A stretch of 64,000 nt of DNA from Gamsiella multidivaricata (GCF_025024155.1 NW_026251734.1:368035-432034), one strand, 5' to 3'; positions 12,020 to 23,508 are shown, counted from the stretch's first letter. Made by a program: numbers and translations. Notes: a model not told the origin generated them from the sequence alone.

Positions 12020-13453
12020 CTATAAAGCCCCTCCAGATACTGTAGACCCGATCTGTGGCGATGCTGCTGACGGCTGTGGTGTCGATGTCGCGGAAGGGGT
12101 ATCGCTGAGTCGTTTTGATCGCCCACTCTTTCGGAAGAGACTACTGAACCGACTCTCCTTCCTCTTCATCTCATTAAACTGCTCCTCCGCCTGGTCTTCA
12201 AAAAAGCTCGGCTCGAACTGTGCCAGATGACCCTTGATCCTCTGCACATACCCCTCCATCGCGATCCCGTTCCCGAAACTCTCCAGAAACGGCTTATGAG
12301 AATAAGGCGCAGTATTGGCATCCAGAGTCATCAGCGCCTCCCAGAACTCTTGTGCACCCCCTGAAGGGTACGGAAACCGGGCGTAGTCCATCGAAAAGAC
12401 TGTAAGCGGTGGGGACGGGAGTTTGAAATCTTCTTGGATCTGGCGGGACCAGGCCAGGAGCTGGAGACGGGCTTCCGTGGCTGGCGGGAGGAGTTCTGGG
12501 GTCGCATGCGTGAAAACGATGAGGACCTTGGGCCAGAAGGCCGGGGTGAAGAGGCCTTGGTAGGTCTGAAGGGTTTGGTGGAAAGTGTTGTCGTAGCTAT
12601 AATAAATTAAAAAAAAAAAAGGGCGAGAGCAAGCAAGGAGCGGGTAGAGCAGGTTATCGCGTGGCGATGTTCAAGTACACACATGAAAAAAGATCGGAGG
12701 CAAGATAGCTGTTAGCCGTGAGAGATTGCTTTTCCAAGCATTCAACCAAGCAAGTAAGCAAGCAAGCGAAAAGGCATGTAATCATGACTTGCCGGTAATG
12801 TGTACACTTGACAACGAAGAGGAAGGCATCGACGCCTGCAGCGACTTTTGTCAGGAGAGTACCGATCTCATTGACGCGGTTGGGGTTGTGGAGCTGGCCA
12901 TTGAAGGATGGAGTGTCGATACAGTGGATGATCGGGTTCGAGGCGATGTTCAGGAAGTGATTCGAGGCCTGGTCGACTCTCTGCGTTACTTCCTAGAAAG
13001 TCGTCCATTAGCCATAGCAGGCAGAGTGTATGAAGGTTTTAGTAAAGGATTGGTCTAGCCTGCAATCTATCCTATCCCTCATTGTTGTGGAGACGAGTGG
13101 GAAGTAATTGACCGTAATTGTGAACGTACGCTCACGGAGGCCTTGGCCGGGAAGATCTCTTTGCTTAGGATGGCATTCAGGAGCGTGCTCTTTCCTAGAG
13201 GACAGACAGCCAAATGTTGAGTTGTGTGTTAAGTGTGAGCTGGTGCCTTGTCAAAGGGAACCGGAACTGGAGAGTAGCCAGTGGATTCTTTGGCACATCG
13301 GTGTTTTGCATTACCTTCACCACTCTTGCCAATGGCTACTACGGTGAACTCGCGTGCGGGGGTGTTGGTTCCGACCTGTTGCTGCTGCTGTTCAAGCTGC
13401 TGTTGCTGTAGCTGCCGCAGGTACTGCTGGTGCTGTGTCTCGCCAGCGTACAT
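12020..13453 (-). CDS. AIG1/GIMAP-type GTPase, 4 exons
   Basis: Minus-strand exons are 13453-13315, 13194-13130, 12992-12793 and 12596-12020 (326 aa). A Q-rich N-terminus precedes the G domain. Joining exons 1 and 2 gives the P-loop GKSGEGKST, with the intron splitting a Gly codon, followed by LLNAILSKEIFPAKA. A G3-like DTPSFNG lies in exon 3, and the hydrophobic strands DAFLFVVKCTH and KVLIVFTHATP fit the AIG1 fold. The C-terminus is a charged helix (FEDQAEEQFNEMKRKES) and a Ser-rich tail. Intron 3 (12792-12597) begins with GC (GCAAGT) rather than GT; only this junction keeps the frame. AIG1 proteins in plants and animals act in immunity or on membranes; the fungal role is unknown. It is arranged divergently to the PRL-type phosphatase at 13909. 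Confidence 0.82.
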
Positions 13454-13600
13454 ATCGTATATTTATGGAAAATGATTACGAAATAAAAATAAAAAAGAGA
13501 GCGTGTTCCTGGGTGTAGAATGAGAGGAGTCGCACGTAAGAGAGAGGGAGTGGAGTCGGATGGATGTCAAGGATGGATTAGAAGGAGAGGAAGAAGAGGG

Positions 13601-13777
13601 TTAATCGGGTTTAGGGTTGATGGCTGGAGGTGTCTTGGCCAGAGGCGCGTTGTTCGTCTTCGCCATCACTTTCCCACAACCATCCGGTGATGGGGTCACA
13701 CCCACATCTTCTGGGTGCCATGACGCAGTAGGTCGGCCCTTCATGCACATTCCTAACAGTACATCCGCCTTCATCAT
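13601..13777 (-). CDS. Possible small ORF in the divergent promoter region
   Basis: A 58-codon frame starting with two adjacent ATGs (13777 and 13774) lies between the GTPase and phosphatase genes. Its sequence (PEDVGVTPSPDGCGKVMAK, ending in PPAINPKPD) is not repetitive, but the opposite strand is also open over the same bases and I recognise no family. It may be fortuitous. Confidence 0.2.
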   Translation of the reverse strand: MMKADVLLGMCMKGRPTASWHPEDVGVTPSPDGCGKVMAKTNNAPLAKTPPAINPKPD

Positions 13778-13908
13778 CGTGGAGAAGGTGCAGGAGTAGC
13801 TCCTCTCCTTCCCTCCTTCTCCTCTCTTTTTTATCAATATACTATCACATCTACCCTCTTCCACTCCCAGTTGTGTGTGTGGCCCAACTGTCTGGGACCA
13901 GCAAACAA

Positions 13909-15031
13909 ATGTCCCGGTTCAATATCAGTCCTATCAAGGTCGACTCGCTCAGCTTTCTTATCCTTGACAGCCCCTCCGACCAGACACTGCCGGCCTATAT
14001 CCCCATCTTTGAGCAGCACAATGTCACGGACCTTGTACGCATCTGCGAGGGCTCGCCCTATACTATCGACCCATTGACCGCCATTGGCATCAAAGTGCAC
14101 GATGACATGTGCGTCCTCTCTTCTCTCTCTCGCTCCCTGACATGGCTTTCTACGAAAGTGGGCCTGAAACCCCTCTCGGAGAATAGAATAGAATCTTACT
14201 ATCGTGTGTTTTTTTTTTGTTTACAGGAAATTCGAGGATGGGACAGCCCCATCGAAGGAGATCGTGGCCAGATGGCTAGAACTGAACGACGAAGTATTCT
14301 TTGAATCGCCCACATCCGACAGATGTATAGCTGTCCATTGTGTCTCCGGCATAGGAAGAGCACCGGTAAATGGCCTCAACATGCTCTGTCTGTCTAGCTC
14401 GTGTCATCCCTTTTTCTGGCCATGAGATTAATCCTTATTCTTGTAGGTCATGGTGGCGATATCAATGGTCGAGAACGGCATGGATGCACTGGTAACGTTC
14501 TAAACAACGACGCATGACTTTCAATTGACAATGCCTGGAAGACGAAGAGGATCATGAAGCCGTTCTAAAGATCTCGATCTTGTGTGCTGGGACGGACTTG
14601 TCGTGTCGTGTTGTGTCTTTTTCTTTTTCTTTTCTTTTTGTTGGAAAATAGGATGCCATCGCCTATATCCGGAAGGCGAGACATGGAGCATTAAATCGTG
14701 TCCAGATCACATTCTTGAATGGGTAAACATGTCGACGCATCATTCTTTGTATAGCTTTGAAGCTATCGCAGGTTGACCTGTAGCGAAGGCATCATGTTGC
14801 TGATGGACGACGTTCTCGTGTTATTTTTATATACTGAATAATGCACTCAGGTACAGGAAGAGAAAGAAGGGCTTTAATTACAAGCAGAAGCAGAGGCAGC
14901 AACAGGACTTGTTGAAGGCAGCACTGGGGACCAATGGATTGACTGAGCCATCTTCGACTTCAGCACAAGAGACCAATGACTGTGATAAGAAGAAGAAAGG
15001 ATTTTTGGCCAGGCTGTTTGGGAAGAAGTGA
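13909..15031 (+). CDS. PRL-type (PTP4A-like) protein tyrosine phosphatase, 5 exons
   Basis: Exons are 13909-14108, 14227-14365, 14447-14491, 14652-14722 and 14851-15031 (211 aa). The joined protein has the dual-specificity/PRL core: LSFLILDSPSDQTLP, an acid-loop region MKFEDGTAPS (WPFDDGAPPS in animal PRLs), the CX5R catalytic loop HCVSGIGRAP with Cys as nucleophile, then VMVAISMVENGMDALDAIAY and RKARHGALN. Ala right after the catalytic Arg is a PRL hallmark. Animal PRLs end in a prenylated CaaX box. This one lacks it and ends in a polybasic tail KKKKGFLARLFGKK after a Q-rich insert, which may mediate membrane binding electrostatically. Expected substrates are phosphoproteins or phosphoinositides, or a CNNM-type partner; which applies is unknown. 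Confidence 0.85.
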
Positions 15032-15929
15032 GATATCATGGACAATCTTTCGATAGACCCATAGACCGATTACAATAGACTAGACAATTAGATAGATAGA
15101 TCGACAGATACAGAATGAAGAGGAAGAAAAACAACAAGTGAACATGTATTGACGCGAAAAGTTCAGTCTTTTTGCGGTTGGAATGTTGTAGTCGTTGGTG
15201 TCAAATCATATCACGTCCAGCACAACCATTGGTACAACACGAAAGCTATGCATAGCAGAGTGTATACTACTTTCTAGCGCGAAAAGAAACGGCACCACTT
15301 GACGTAGGAGATCGGTCTTGCAGCGAAGCATTTTGCTCTGCGCCAGCCTACTTACAGTTGAGCCGCATGAGTAATATCGAGAAAAAAGCGGTGCCAGGGT
15401 GCTGCCGATGCAGGCACGCAGGTACATGTGGTTCATTTGCACCTCGTCAACACTCAACCACCGGCAGAAAAATGATACATTCCTCTCTTGAATGGTAGCA
15501 ATGGATACATACACGCGGCAATAAAAAAATTTGTTCCCATTATAAATAAAAGTTCCGGGTTTACTTCTGCTATATACCCATGGGGATGCAGAGGCAGGAC
15601 TGGGTTGAAGAGGAGCTGGGCGTGATCATGCGGAACCCCTAAGCAGGCCCAACGAAGAGGGCCTTCCCCCAGACAAAAGCATTCCTCTCGGTTCGCTCCT
15701 TGACGGGCACGGTCAATGGATCGTAAAGAGGGGAGACTAGATCAAGCACTGCGGACGAGGACGCGCTTAAATACAGACGTAGACGTCCATGCATGGACAG
15801 ATGGACAAATGGACAAGCTGACAAACAATATACGTAAACCGCTATCTAGGTTGCATGGCCCTAGGCATGTGTATGGTAATGGGGGGCCCCTCAGGCGATC
15901 TGTCTTCTAAAAACGTCAGCCAGAACTGA
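15032..15929. other. Intergenic region
   Basis: About 900 bp between the phosphatase and the dehydrogenase. I see no gene, RNA or notable repeat apart from short GATA-rich sequence near 15090. Confidence 0.45.
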
Positions 15930-15937
15930 TATAAATA
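15930..15937 (+). promoter_or_regulatory. TATA box candidate for the SDR gene
   Basis: TATAAATA lies about 140 bp upstream of the ATG at 16079 and is followed by a CT-rich stretch (15950-16020), an arrangement common at fungal promoters. The assignment is by position only. Confidence 0.4.
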
Positions 15938-16078
15938 CACCTCCCCTCCCTCCTTTCCTTTTTTCTTTTCCCCTCTTCTTCAGTTTCCCACACTCTGTTC
16001 CTCGCTTCTCTCTATACCCGCCTTACCAGCCAAACCTATCCATTCACACATACACACATACACACATACTCTCACAAC

Positions 16079-17329
16079 ATGTCTTCTCCCCAAGGAAACC
16101 GTCTCGCTGGCAAGGTCGCCGTCATCACCGGTGCTGGAAGGCAAGCTCATTTAACATTTCAACACCACTCATGAATCATTTTTAACGTGTTCCTTGTTGT
16201 GTCGAAGCATTAAGGCTAACCATCGCGACCCATTTATCTCATCCAACAGTGGAATCGGTTTAGAGTCCTCCGTCCTGTTTGCTTCAGAGGGCGCTAAGGT
16301 GGTCTGCGCGGACATCAACGAGAAGGGTGCGGCTGCGACGGTCGAGAAGATCGCGTCGCTCTTTGGCGAGGGTCGTGCTGTCTCTGTCCGCGCAGATGTC
16401 AGCAAGGAGGAGGATGTCAAGAAGATGATCCAGTTGGCTGTCTCGCAGTTCGGTAAGGGCCCAGGAGGATACTCTACCTTCATTATGGCGAACAAAGGAC
16501 CGGGCGTAGTGGCTGTTCAAGCAATGTTACATTTTTTGATCAACTGATCCTCGCTCCCATGCGTATGCATTTTTTTTCTGAATGCGGATGGCTGACACGC
16601 TGTTCGCTCATTTTGTTCTTTCGCACATTACTAGGTAAGATCAACGTCCTCTTTAACAATGCTGGAATCATGCATCCTGCTGACGACAACGCTATCACCA
16701 CCTCGGAGGATATCTGGTACGTCTGTTTGAATGTCTGTTCACTGGTTGCCATCACCATTATTCCTGCAATGTGCATCCTTTTACCTTGTCCCTAACATCG
16801 TCCCTCGTTTTTCTGTGGTTAATTGACTCGAATCAACAGGGACCTGACGATGAAGATCAATGTCAAGGGTGTCTGGTGGGGCTGCAAATACGCCATCGAG
16901 GAGATGCGCAAGACCGGTGGTGGGTCGATCATCAACACAGCCTCGTTCGTGGCCCTCCGTGGAGCGGCCACCCCTCAATTGGCCTACACAGCCTCAAAGG
17001 GAGCTGTCCTGGCCATGACCCGCGAGTTGGCTGTCGTCCACGCGAAGGAGAACATCCGCTTCAACGCCCTCTGCCCCGGCCCTCTGCGTACGCCCCTACT
17101 GATGGAGTTCTTGAATACGGAGGAGAAGAAGAACAGGCGGCTGATTCATGTGCCCATGGGTCGGTTTGGAGAGGCGATCGAGCAGGCCAAGGCGGCCCTG
17201 TTCTTGGCCTCGGATGATTCCTCCTACATGACTGGAACGGACTTTACGGTTGACGGAGGTCTTTGTGCCGCCTACGTTACACCCGAAGGCGAGACCCTTT
17301 CGAACTCACCCCACGTATCCTACCAATAG
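16079..17329 (+). CDS. Short-chain dehydrogenase/reductase (classical SDR), 4 exons
   Basis: Exons are 16079-16140, 16250-16452, 16635-16716 and 16840-17329 (278 aa). Intron 1 splits the cofactor motif and begins with GC (GCAAGC); joining restores TGAGSGIG, the TGxxxGxG Rossmann motif. Further landmarks are CADIN after beta-2 (an acidic residue favouring NAD(H)), NNAG, a Ser in the INTAS strand, the catalytic YTASK (YxxxK), and the C-terminal GTDFTVDGG. Length matches classical SDRs (about 250-280 aa). It should be a cytosolic oxidoreductase acting on an alcohol/ketone pair; the substrate cannot be told. A CT-rich leader and a TATA box precede it. A 37-nt poly-T lies 157 bp beyond the stop codon. 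Confidence 0.9.
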
Positions 17330-17483
17330 ACGAGGGCAGGCTATGATAGCGAAGGATAAATCATTGCAAACACTTATGAGTAATAAAAAAAACACCCCAC
17401 GGTAGACTTCTCATGAGCTTTTAACGCACGTTCGTCAATTGGGTTCATTTGCTGGCGAAGCAGAATTAGGTTGATGGGTTGAT

Positions 17484-17485
<2 letters not shown>

Positions 17486-17522
<37 letters not shown>
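17486..17522 (+). repeat. Poly-T tract (37 nt)
   Basis: An uninterrupted run of 37 T lies 157 bp downstream of the SDR stop codon and before the convergent EF-hand gene. Comparable runs follow several other plus-strand genes in this window. Confidence 0.95.
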
Positions 17523-17523
<1 letters not shown>

Positions 17524-17684
17524 GGAAGGTTAAGCTACTATACAAGGCGAAGCAACTTCGTGCTCCATATTTTACAGAAAAGAAAATGCTACGGCAAATG
17601 CAAAACGCGATGTTCAAAAAGGTGTATGTACAAACGATCGAAATCGACTATTATTCGTTGTATCTCATATCGATCCATGGTCTT

Positions 17685-18846
17685 TTAGCGGTTGCTGATG
17701 ACTAGTCCCAGAAACTATAGAATCAAAAAAAAAAAAAAAAAAAGTCGTTAGCATGCTGCGATCTCTTGCTCATCATCATCACCATCATCGTTGTTATTTA
17801 TTTATTTCTCCTAGACCGCCAGAAGCGTTACCTGTTCGTAAGTCATGGTGACAATACCCGTTCCAGCGATGTCGATCCGTCTAAAGGCATCCGTGAGTGT
17901 CTGGACCGTAACACAGGACTGGACAAAGTTGTCAAAGCTGATATCGCCACGACCGCGAACGTCGTACTTGGTCATGATCAAGGCCACAGTGACCTCGCTC
18001 AGGTTATAACCAAATCCTCTGAGGGCCTTTTGCAACTCCATCGAATCAATAGTTCCTGAGCCGTCGAGGTCGTAGGTCTGAAAGCAGGCCTTCCATTTCT
18101 CAATGTAGTTCCATAGTCCGATAAATTCGTTAAAGGAAATGGTCCCGTTGCCGTCGCGGTCAAACATGTTCATCATCATCCGCACAGTTTCCACTAAGTA
18201 AAAAGTAAGCAAAGTGAGACCATAATAAAAAAGTGTTAGAAAATGGGCCGGACAATTGAACAGTTGATCTATCCTCATTTTGGAGGACTACAGCCCAAAG
18301 CAAAGAAAAAAAAAACTTACTGTTGAAGGGTGTCCAGCCATCGCCATTCATCAGTGCCCGTTGGAGCTCCTCACACGACAGAGTACCCGAATGATCCGTA
18401 TCGACGGCATCAAACCAATCCCGTAGCGAGTTCAGCGCAGACAAGCTACTAGACGCCCGGCGTCCATTTACCTGCTGCATCTGCCGTTGTTGCTGCAGCG
18501 TATTCTGATGGTGTTGGTATTGCTGGCGCTGGAACTGCATCTCGCTGGTAGAGCCCTGCTGGTAGGTGTTATAATGGTTGTACTGCTGATAGGGTTGTCG
18601 TTGTTGCTGTTGCTGAAGAGGCTGGACGAGGGAGCTGGAGGAGGATTGGGTACTGAAGGGAGCCGTGTGGGCGGCTCTTGACTGCGAAGTTGAGTAGGAG
18701 GAGTACGCGGAGGGTTGTGGGTGTTGCTGGTAGGTGTGCTGCTGCACTGGAGCACGATGCATGGTGTTGTGGGCGTTATCGGAAGAAGGTGAGAAGGTTT
18801 GGTGTGGGTAGTAGTGCTGTTGCTGTTGGTGCTGCTGGGCGGCCAT
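17685..18846 (-). CDS. Penta-EF-hand calcium-binding protein (peflin/ALG-2 like), 3 exons
   Basis: Minus-strand exons are 18846-18321, 18193-17832 and 17714-17685 (305 aa). The first 130 residues are a Q/H/Y/S-rich disordered extension, as in peflin-type proteins. Five EF-hand units follow: DTDHSGTLSCEE, DRDGNGTISFNEF, DLDGSGTIDSMEL, a degenerate DVRGRGDISFDNF, and a non-canonical fifth (IAGTGIVTMTYEQ) that mediates dimerisation in this family. The last exon is only 30 nt and supplies FLGLVISNR; it is supported by a TGCTAAC branch point and a TATAG acceptor. Without it the protein would end in an atypical TLLAV. PEF proteins are cytosolic Ca2+ adaptors for membrane trafficking and repair. It is convergent with the SDR gene. 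Confidence 0.87.
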
Positions 18847-21665
18847 GGTGCAAGGGTTATCGCGAGGGATAGGAAGTGTGAGATGGTCGTGAAGGAAAAA
18901 GGAACAGAAAGGGAAACAAGAAGAGATGTCTTACCTATAAATATTGGTTTACTTCGCCTCCACTTCCTCCGCTGACTTTCTCGTGCGGCCCTAGTTCCTG
19001 GGGCAAGAAAGAAGAAAAGACAGGGCTGCGGGCGCACAATTTCCCACTCGAAAACTCAAAAGGGCTGAATCGCATTCGCACCGCATGGCAGCTTTTTTAC
19101 GGTGACATCAGCTTATGTGTTCATAATAAAAAGAACCCTCGAGTAGCGCTAGTGTCTTCTCTCCTTTTCTTCGTTGGTTCCCCCGGTGGAGTGGGCCGCA
19201 CAGCTGTTTGACATTAGCTCAGCACCGCGAAAAGAAATGCGCGGAAATTTATTTCATAAGGAGACATGGGTCGACAATTTCAATAATCTCCTCCATGATC
19301 TGCTGCGGTCGCTTTTCGGAATGATGGCCCATCGACTCCGTTTCACAGAGGGAAAATTCGCTTACATCGATCGCATCGCCAATTAAGCAATGGTCCATGC
19401 AAAAGGAATGGCTGCGGAGCTAATTGGGCATTCCTGATTTTGCTCTGCTTCCGTTGGAATCAATGGAATCAATGGTGACACCCAGTTCATGATGGTAGAG
19501 GCTGTGTGTGAGCACAGATGCCCCTTGCATCTAGTGGGGCGTCTGCAGCGTACCTGAATACACTGATGCTGTTACTGCTGTTGTTGCTGTTGCTGTCGCT
19601 ATTGCTATCGATGCCAATTGTCGATGATATTGCTGCTGTATGAATCCGATCTGTACAAACAACGACCTAAGCAACTGATGTTCGCTAATGCAATTAAACC
19701 ACAGGGCGAATTATGAAAAGAAGGCTCCTTGAGAGCCCTGGTCGATGCCACTTTCTCCTGGGACCATTTTCAATCGGCAGCAGGGAGCGATACTGAGTCC
19801 TCTTCCTTCTTCTCTCTTCTTCTCTCTCGTCTCCTCCGCCCCTCCACCGTCATCCTCCTTCCTTATTCATCCCTTCACTCTAATGCTAATGATCGTAATG
19901 ACCCTTTGAAACCCTGCACACCTTTGAACACGTTTTTACGGCCCATAGAGACCCTGCATCTTTTTTACCCGCCCATCCTGTCTGCCTTGTTAGCCAGTCC
20001 ACAGCACGTCATTGCTGCCAATACACCTTCCGCATTCACGCCTTTCAATAAGCTGTTTCGCCACCAATTTTTAATGACCCATCTTACACCCTATATCGAT
20101 CGCATCTATTCATAGCCTTTCCCTCCATCCGCATTGACATCGCTCCAGCTGTCTTCTTTTCTCCTTGTTCGGTCTTTGTCCTGTTTCCTCGCCCTTGGGG
20201 ACCACACCCTCTACACCTGTTTTCTCTCGACTAGCTGAGGTAAGACAGATCTTCCTTCAAGCAGATATACTGCAGAAAGGGCGCATTGTATTCCTACATC
20301 ACAACATGAACGAACAGCAAAAAGCGTTGATGTTCCATCGAGCGCAATGACCATGTTGGTTGCTCCCTGGCAGTGCCAATTAAGTAGTTACTTCACGCGG
20401 GGGAGGCCGACTCGGCTTCCTCGCTCTTTCCCTTTTGATTTGGATAATTCTCTGTCCCCGCGCCAGACCCCTATGTCGAACTCGATCGCTCGATGTTCGA
20501 TAAGTCTCTTCTCGCTTGACTCTTTCTGTCTCTCTGCTGGGGTCCACTGCGGAAGGAACGAACGTCTATTCTATCGTTGCATTGCAATCATGTGGTTTAC
20601 ATAACGATTGTTGTTTTGTGTCATACGCTTTTTTAAGAGACCTTTACCAGGCTTTGCGCACGTTTTTGGTGCCATCTTTCTCATTGTATATCAATACCGC
20701 GCTGCTCTCTCTTTCCCTCGCCCGCTTGCTCTTATCCTTCTGTGCAACGGATCGTTAGCAGATGGGCGAGCTCCCATGCATCCTGTGCGACCCCATCATC
20801 ATGACATGACATCTCTTAAAAATCCTTGTCTCTATCTCCATTTCCCTCTGTCCCCTTCTCCCTACTCTTTCTCTCCTATTCAAAGATGATTCTTTCAATG
20901 CGGATCATGGAAGACGGACCATTACATATTACTGAGTTAAGCCAGGGACCCTTCTACAGTAAACTGTGCCATGATAGCTGCTGTGTGCCCTTGTGTCCCA
21001 TCGATGGCGGAGATAACGCTCGCACGAATATTTTTGGTTCCGTTTGCTATTTTTACACCGGCACCGTACAACAAAGTTGATGCCTGGCCCTCTTTGTCTT
21101 TTTTGAAGCCCTGGAGCATTTGTGAGCAGTGTCTCCGTCTCCTTCTCTTCTCACACACAACAAAAAACAGCTGCTTGCAGTCCTTGTTTAACACCAACCT
21201 CATCTCTTCCCTGCTTGATTCCTTTCTACTAGATCATCCCACCTTCCCCTCATCTCCTCTGTCAGGGCAAAGAGCACCAAAAAGACGCCCCTCTGCGCAC
21301 TTCTTCATATTCTATCGTGTTCCAATTCTTGTGCTCGCTATTTGGTCTGTTTGCTATCCCTTCGTAACATCTACTCAAAACAAGTGGACTTTCCTCAGTC
21401 AGCAAGTCAACAAGTCAACAAGTCAGCACCACCCACCTTCCTTCGCCTCTCTTCAGCCAGTATCGTCACCAGGACGAAATATACAAGAACTTAGGCCCCT
21501 CCTACTTCAGGTACAGGCGACTCTCTCTATTATCTCCGGTTTCTCTTCACTGAGTGTTACCCACCTAACAGGCCAATTGACCATGGAAACCGCTTTTGAA
21601 CATCTCTATCAAAACAGCACAAAGCAGTATCCACCATTAAGGAACAACGCCCCCATAGCTTTACT
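18847..21665. other. 2.8-kb gene-poor interval
   Basis: No supported gene. It contains an interrupted (TTGCTG)-type run at 19568-19600 and long pyrimidine-rich stretches (19790-19870, 20100-20240, 20820-20880, 21120-21300) that may include promoter and leader of the transporter at 21666. Open frames here are short, overlap on both strands and match no family I recognise. Confidence 0.45.
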
Positions 21666-23508
21666 ATGCCGAAAGACCGCCCTGTACCGCTGCAGCTCGG
21701 CAACACTGCTCCCAGGGCCAAGGTTGACACGTCGTACACATGGCTGGCCTTGTACTTCTTTCTCAATCTCACTCTCACCATCTACAACAAGGCGATTCTC
21801 AGCACCTTCCGCTTCAAATACCCATGGACGCTCACCGGCATCCACACGCTGTGCTCGGGTATTGGAGCGCTCTCCATGGCCAAGATGGGCTATTTCACCC
21901 CAGCACAGCTCGGCGAGCGAGAGAACATGGTCATGCTCATGTTCTCGTTCCTGTATACGCTCAACATCGCCATCAGCAATGTCTCTCTGTAAGTTTGCTT
22001 TTAATGCCTACGTCCTTTATTCTTTGTGATTACTTCCTCTTCTTTGTGAGACATGCCCTTGTAGCGCCGCCACGGACATTAAAGGATACCACAGGAGAAA
22101 TACAAGGGAGAGATCTGAAATTGCAGTGGTGAAATGAAAAATGGGAGAACGTATCAGAGAAGCAGATTCGAAGCAGGAGGAGGGCGACAGCCTCTTTCTA
22201 TTATAGGCCCTGGATCAGATGAAAGGGATTGGGTCCCTGCAGGATCGAACAGGGCAGCAAACAACAACATTCACACATATTGGCATGCAGCACCACACCT
22301 TTTTTCGCCCTTTCCGAAACACCTGGCCGCACTGGGGATCGATCGATCAGCCGATCTGGCACTGTCTTGATGTCTTTGATAGGATTCTTTGCTAATCGCT
22401 CCTTTTTTTTCTTTTTTCTTTTTTCTTTTTATCGTTTCACTCTCACTGGGCTCCACTTTAAATCAGGAATGAGGTGTCGGTTGCTTTCCACCAAGTCGTG
22501 CGGGCCATGACACCCGTGTTCACAATCGCAATCTCGGTCGCGTTTTTGTCCAAGAGATACAGTGGGAAGACTTATCTCTCATTGCTGCCGCTGCTCCTGG
22601 GCGTGTACATGGCGACGGTGGGCGAGTATTCGTACACGGCCATGGGCTTTTTTCTCACGGTGCTAGGCACAGCCCTGGCGGCGATCAAGACCGTGGTCAC
22701 GAACCGGATCCAAGTCGGACGACTTCAGCTTCACCCACTTGATCTGTTGCTGAGGATGAGTCCGTTGGCGTTTGTCCAGACGGTGATCTTTTCCTGGATG
22801 AATGGAGAGCTCGACGAGGTGGTTTCGTTCTGCAAGGGTGATAATATGAGCTACAAACTGATCATGGCCCTGCTCGTGAACGGAATCGTGGCTTTCTTCC
22901 TCAACTATGTCTCATTCACGGCCAACAAGAAAACTAGCGCTCTCACCATGACCGTCGCAGGTATGATTTCAATCCCGATTTCTTAGCTTCTTTTTGTGGA
23001 ACTCAAAAAGGCGGGAGTGGGAACGGATGAGCGGGCAAAACGGGGAGAACTGTCATCATTGGGAGACCTCATACGGCTATTTACTGAAAGTGGTTACTGA
23101 TTATTACTTGTTGTGGTTTTCTATGTGGGTCTATAGCTAATGTCAAGCAGGTGCTGTCGATTGTTGTGGCGGTGACGGTGTTCAACACGACGATCGGCTT
23201 CCTCAACGGCATGGGAATCATCACGACTCTTATTGGAGGAGCTTGTTACAGGTATGGATTCCATCGTGGATAACAGAACGCCGTTTGCACATTGGAATGA
23301 TGGAGATCTGACCCCCTTGTATATTTGCGCCTTTCCCCTCCCCGTCCTCCCCCCCCCCCCCCCCCCCCCCCCTTCTAGCTATGTGGATATGAGAGAAAAG
23401 AGTCAAAGGGCACGACCAATGACACCAGCATTCCCGCTCCCCTCACCTCCAGGACAAGGAACGCTTTCGGAGAAAGAAGAGCTGCTGAATGTGAGGATAG
23501 TAAACTGA
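21666..23508 (+). CDS. TPT-family (triose-phosphate/nucleotide-sugar type) membrane transporter, 4 exons
   Basis: Exons are 21666-21988, 22467-22960, 23137-23251 and 23379-23508 (353 aa). The joined protein has about ten hydrophobic helices, starting with YTWLALYFFLNLTLTIYNK, the hallmark first helix of the TPT/SLC35 (drug/metabolite transporter) superfamily. The segment VSVAFHQVVRAMTPVFTIA, the conserved Lys in AAIKTVVTN, and the late helices NYVSFTANKKTSALTMTVA and KQVLSIVVAVTVFNTTIGF follow. The hydrophilic C-terminus (MREKSQRARPMTP) would face the cytosol. It should reside in the Golgi or ER membrane and exchange a sugar-phosphate or nucleotide-sugar, but the substrate cannot be assigned. 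The last intron has an unusual 24-C polypyrimidine tract directly before TTCTAG. Confidence 0.88.
23349..23372 (+). repeat. Poly-C tract (24 nt) at a 3' splice site
   Basis: An uninterrupted run of 24 C in the last intron of the transporter gene, ending 3 nt before the TAG acceptor. It occupies the position of the polypyrimidine tract. Confidence 0.95.

Noticed and set aside
20971..22029. 352-codon plus-strand frame spanning the start of the transporter gene
   Set aside because: The first part has no features. From 21666 the transporter's own frame is the conserved one, so this long frame is out of register with the real exon.
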